The position numbers were made by a program, and so were the translations under genes. The notes below the pieces were generated by a model, which saw only the letters and a program-made list of their open reading frames with translations, was not told the origin of the DNA and ran no database searches. Of a stretch of DNA of 64,000 bases, positions 61,808-64,000 are shown in pieces. Position 1 is the stretch's first letter. The number at the start of each line of letters is the position of its first letter. Source of the stretch: Roseiconus nitratireducens (GTDB taxonomy: Bacteria > Planctomycetota > Planctomycetia > Pirellulales > Pirellulaceae). Location of the stretch: positions 103,422-167,421 of the forward strand of contig NZ_VWOX01000015.1 of NCBI RefSeq assembly GCF_008629675.1, read 5' to 3'.

Positions 61808-63199
61808 ATGAAGACGGTTCGACACGAGTTGGTGGTTCTGGGCGGCGGCCCGGCAGGTTATGTCGCGGCAATCCGCGCCGCACAGTTGGGATTCGACACC
61901 GCGTGCATCGACGAAAACCCTCGTTTCGGTGGAACCTGCGTCCGCGTGGGCTGCATCCCCAGCAAGGCCCTGCTGGAATCCAGCCACCTGTTTGAGGAAG
62001 CCAATCACCGGCTGGGCCAACACGGCGTGCAGGTCGATGGCGTCCAATTGGACCTGGAAACGATGATGGCCCGCAAAGACAAGGTGGTCGAAACGCTGAC
62101 CGGCGGCATCGACATGTTGTTCAAGAAACAAAAAGTCACCGCGTATTGCGGTCGTGGAAAGCTCCGGGACGTCAATTCGGTCGTGGTCGAAGGCGACGAA
62201 CCGGTGATCATCGAAGCCGATCGGATCCTGCTGTGCACCGGGAGCGTCGCGGCCTCGCTGCGCGGGGTCGAGGAAGACGGTGACCGGATCGGAAACAGCA
62301 CCGCCGCGCTGTCCTACACGGAGGTCCCCAAGAAGCTGGTCGTGATTGGCGGCGGTTACATCGGCATGGAACTTGGCAGCGTCTGGAATCGCCTGGGCAG
62401 CGAAGTCGTCGTGCTCGAAGCCATGAATCGCATCTTTCCGGGCATCGATTCGGAACTGGCCAACCTTGCCCACCGCGTGCTCAAACGTCAGGGCCTGGAA
62501 ATTCACACCGAGACGTTTGTCAAATCCGCCCGGGTGGACGGGAAACGCTGCGTTGTGGAAATCCAAGATGGAGATCCGATCGAGTGCGATCGGGTCTTGC
62601 TGGCAACCGGTCGCCGCCCCCGCACCGACGACGTCGGATTGGAATCGATTGGACTGGAGACCGACAACCGCGGCTTCATCCCGGTCAACGAGAACTACGA
62701 AACGTCGGTGGAGAACGTGTTCGCCACGGGGGACTGCATCGGCGGAGCCATGCTGGCCCACAAAGCGATGGAAGAAGGCGTGGTCTGTGTCGAACGGATG
62801 GCCGGGATGCACACCCACGTCAACTACGATGTGATCCCGGCGATCGTCTACACGCACCCGGAGATTGCCAGCGTCGGAAAGATGGAAGACGAACTGAAGG
62901 AAGCCGGCATCGAGTACAACAAGGGCGTGTGCCCCTACGGCGCCAACGGTCGCGCCCGAACGCTTGCCGAACCGGAAGGCCGCGTGAAAATCTTGGCCGA
63001 CGCAAAAACCGACCGCGTGCTGGGCGTGCACATCATCGGCGCCCGCGCGGGTGACATGATTGCCGAAGCCGCCGCAGCGATGGAATTCGGGGCCAGCAGC
63101 GAGGACATCGCCAGGACCTGCCACGCTCACCCGACCCTGTCGGAGGCCGTGCATGAGGCGGCCTTGGCCGTCGACAAGCGTGCCATTCACACCGCCTGA
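61808..63199 (+). CDS. lpdA: Dihydrolipoyl dehydrogenase
   Basis: A 463-residue FAD-dependent disulfide oxidoreductase (E3 of pyruvate/2-oxoglutarate dehydrogenase complexes and glycine cleavage). FAD-binding LVVLGGGPAGYVAAIRAAQL is at the N-terminus. The redox pair is in GGTCVRVGCIPSKALLES (Cys about 45 and 50). NAD site: LVVIGGGYIGMELGSVWNRL. FAD site 2: VFATGDCIGGAMLAH. The active-site base pair His-Glu is in CHAHPTLSEAVHEAAL. Length is normal. No E1/E2 genes are nearby. Alternative identity as a related pyridine nucleotide-disulfide reductase is unlikely given the perfect match to Lpd motifs. Confidence 0.95.
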   Translation: MKTVRHELVVLGGGPAGYVAAIRAAQLGFDTACIDENPRFGGTCVRVGCIPSKALLESSHLFEEANHRLGQHGVQVDGVQLDLETMMARKDKVVETLTGGIDMLFKKQKVTAYCGRGKLRDVNSVVVEGDEPVIIEADRILLCTGSVAASLRGVEEDGDRIGNSTAALSYTEVPKKLVVIGGGYIGMELGSVWNRLGSEVVVLEAMNRIFPGIDSELANLAHRVLKRQGLEIHTETFVKSARVDGKRCVVEIQDGDPIECDRVLLATGRRPRTDDVGLESIGLETDNRGFIPVNENYETSVENVFATGDCIGGAMLAHKAMEEGVVCVERMAGMHTHVNYDVIPAIVYTHPEIASVGKMEDELKEAGIEYNKGVCPYGANGRARTLAEPEGRVKILADAKTDRVLGVHIIGARAGDMIAEAAAAMEFGASSEDIARTCHAHPTLSEAVHEAALAVDKRAIHTA

Positions 63200-63480
63200 A
63201 CGCTGACGCTTGGCTGGAAACGAGGGGGGGAGCGCCCTGACCGGCGTGGATTTCGGCCTAGGAATTCGTGCGGGATGCAAACCTGCACGAGCTCCCGTAC
63301 GACAGGCCCCTCCTGTCCAAAGGAACGACGCCGCCGCGCGACGAGACGTGATTGGTCGATCGGCGCGGCAATTGCATCAGGTCCCGAAGACGATGTTTCC
63401 CAGACCACATGCTCGGAAACGACCCGTTCTGGGAAACATGGTGCGCATTCCCCGGTCCTCCCTCATTTCCAGAGCAAAAC
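63200..63480. other. Intergenic region after lpdA
   Basis: A 281-bp gap with no gene. Short GC-rich frames on both strands do not resemble proteins. It may contain the promoter for the DUF4870 gene; no terminator or box is distinct. Confidence 0.4.
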
Positions 63481-63975
63481 ATGAACCTGTCCGACGAACT
63501 GGCACGCCTGGAAGAATTGCGACGTTCGGGATCGCTCAGCGAGATCGAGTTTGAGCAGGCGAAGCGTCGCGTCATTGACGAACATCAGTCCCCCGGGGCA
63601 ACGCCGTTTGGCGGCACGTCGGTTCCCGGGCAGGTTTACGGATTGAAGGAAGAGACCTGGTGCGCGCTAATGCACCTGTCCCAACTGCTGGTCTACTCCG
63701 GGCTGGGAATCATTGTGCCCATCGCGATGTGGCTGGTCAGCAAGGATCAATCCGATGCCTCCCGTCGCCACGGCGCGAGGATGATGAACTGGCTGCTCAG
63801 CAGTTTGATTTACGCCGCGGCCGGAGCCCTGCTGAGTATGGTCCTGATCGGAATCCCGTTGCTGATTCTGGTCGCGATCCTGGACTTCATCTTTCCGATC
63901 GTGGCCGCCGTCAAAGCCAATGACGGCAAGCTGTGGTCCTACCCCTTGGCGATCCGGTTCTTCCAGGAAGACTAA
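63481..63975 (+). CDS. DUF4870 membrane protein with SHOCT-like N-terminus
   Basis: A 164-residue protein. The first 35 residues (LARLEELRRSGSLSEIEFEQ) form an amphipathic helix like the SHOCT short C-terminal domain, here placed at the N-terminus. Residues about 56-160 are a DUF4870 membrane domain with three hydrophobic segments (LLVYSGLGIIVPIAMWLVSK; LLSSLIYAAAGALLSMVLIG; LLILVAILDFIFPIVAAVKA). The conserved HGARMMNW segment lies between the first two. Function unknown; Tic20-like proteins share this fold. It ends 25 bp before the window edge. Confidence 0.85.
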   Translation: MNLSDELARLEELRRSGSLSEIEFEQAKRRVIDEHQSPGATPFGGTSVPGQVYGLKEETWCALMHLSQLLVYSGLGIIVPIAMWLVSKDQSDASRRHGARMMNWLLSSLIYAAAGALLSMVLIGIPLLILVAILDFIFPIVAAVKANDGKLWSYPLAIRFFQED

Positions 63976-64000
63976 CGCGAGCGGAAAAGGGGACGGGGGT

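Noticed and set aside
60401..63280. A 959-codon minus-strand frame across the UPF0104 gene and lpdA
   Set aside because: It overlaps two well-supported genes in other frames and has Arg/Gly/Asp-rich, domain-free sequence.

Overview
This 64 kb window is chromosomal DNA from a planctomycete, most likely the family Pirellulaceae (Rhodopirellula/Stieleria/Roseimaritima-like). I infer this from planctomycete-restricted families in typical pairs: PSCyt1/DUF1549/DUF1553 proteins followed by DUF1501 Tat proteins (25931-32552 and 55538-60152), a DUF1559 prepilin-like protein beside a small lipoprotein (22986-24849), a DUF1080-glucose/sorbosone dehydrogenase fusion, and GC-rich coding sequence. No rRNA, tRNA, CRISPR array, insertion sequence, integrase or phage gene was recognised. 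It reads as ordinary chromosome rather than a genomic island.

Layout. 0.3-7.6 kb: a GH38-like protein, a secreted DUF1080/GSDH protein, bioA and a LigD-phosphoesterase-like protein. 7.7-13.3 kb: a minus-strand run of an SDR epimerase, a 1189-aa secreted protein and a small anchored protein. 13.8-15.1 kb: rpe overlapping a histidine-phosphatase-like gene that has lost its catalytic histidines. 15.2-19.1 kb: a minus-strand run of two tandem purine nucleoside phosphorylases, a GXGXG protein and a degenerate glutamate-synthase-like barrel. 19.3-22.7 kb: a HerA-like ATPase and a PhyH dioxygenase. 25.9-32.6 kb: a 1706-aa cytochrome/WD40/DUF1553 chimera with its DUF1501 partner. 32.9-40.5 kb: housekeeping leuS, tdk, gyrB and dusB. 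40.5-51.9 kb: a Met/His-rich outer-membrane-like protein, a large coiled-coil protein, an EEP phosphatase coupled to an S4 protein, infC with a NIF3 gene, a GT2 glycosyltransferase, a BshC-like hypothetical and an LRR protein. 52.5-55.5 kb: an MCE-like protein next to a fused MlaF-MlaE transporter. 55.5-64 kb: a second DUF1553/DUF1501 operon, a UPF0104 membrane protein, lpdA and a DUF4870 protein.

Intergenic regions hold several dispersed, partly palindromic repeat families (A: 3.3, 23.6, 41.8 kb; B: 15.1, 25.5, 32.6 kb; C: 41.8, 52.2 kb), short tandem arrays, and clear bidirectional hairpin terminators between convergent genes (3401-3434, 22818-22876). The most interesting candidates are the dead phosphatase coupled to rpe, the MCE plus fused MlaFE pair, the PNP/GXGXG/barrel cluster, and a galactose-binding-like module placed differently in the two DUF1553 proteins. 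All functional statements come from reading motifs by eye; no database search was run.
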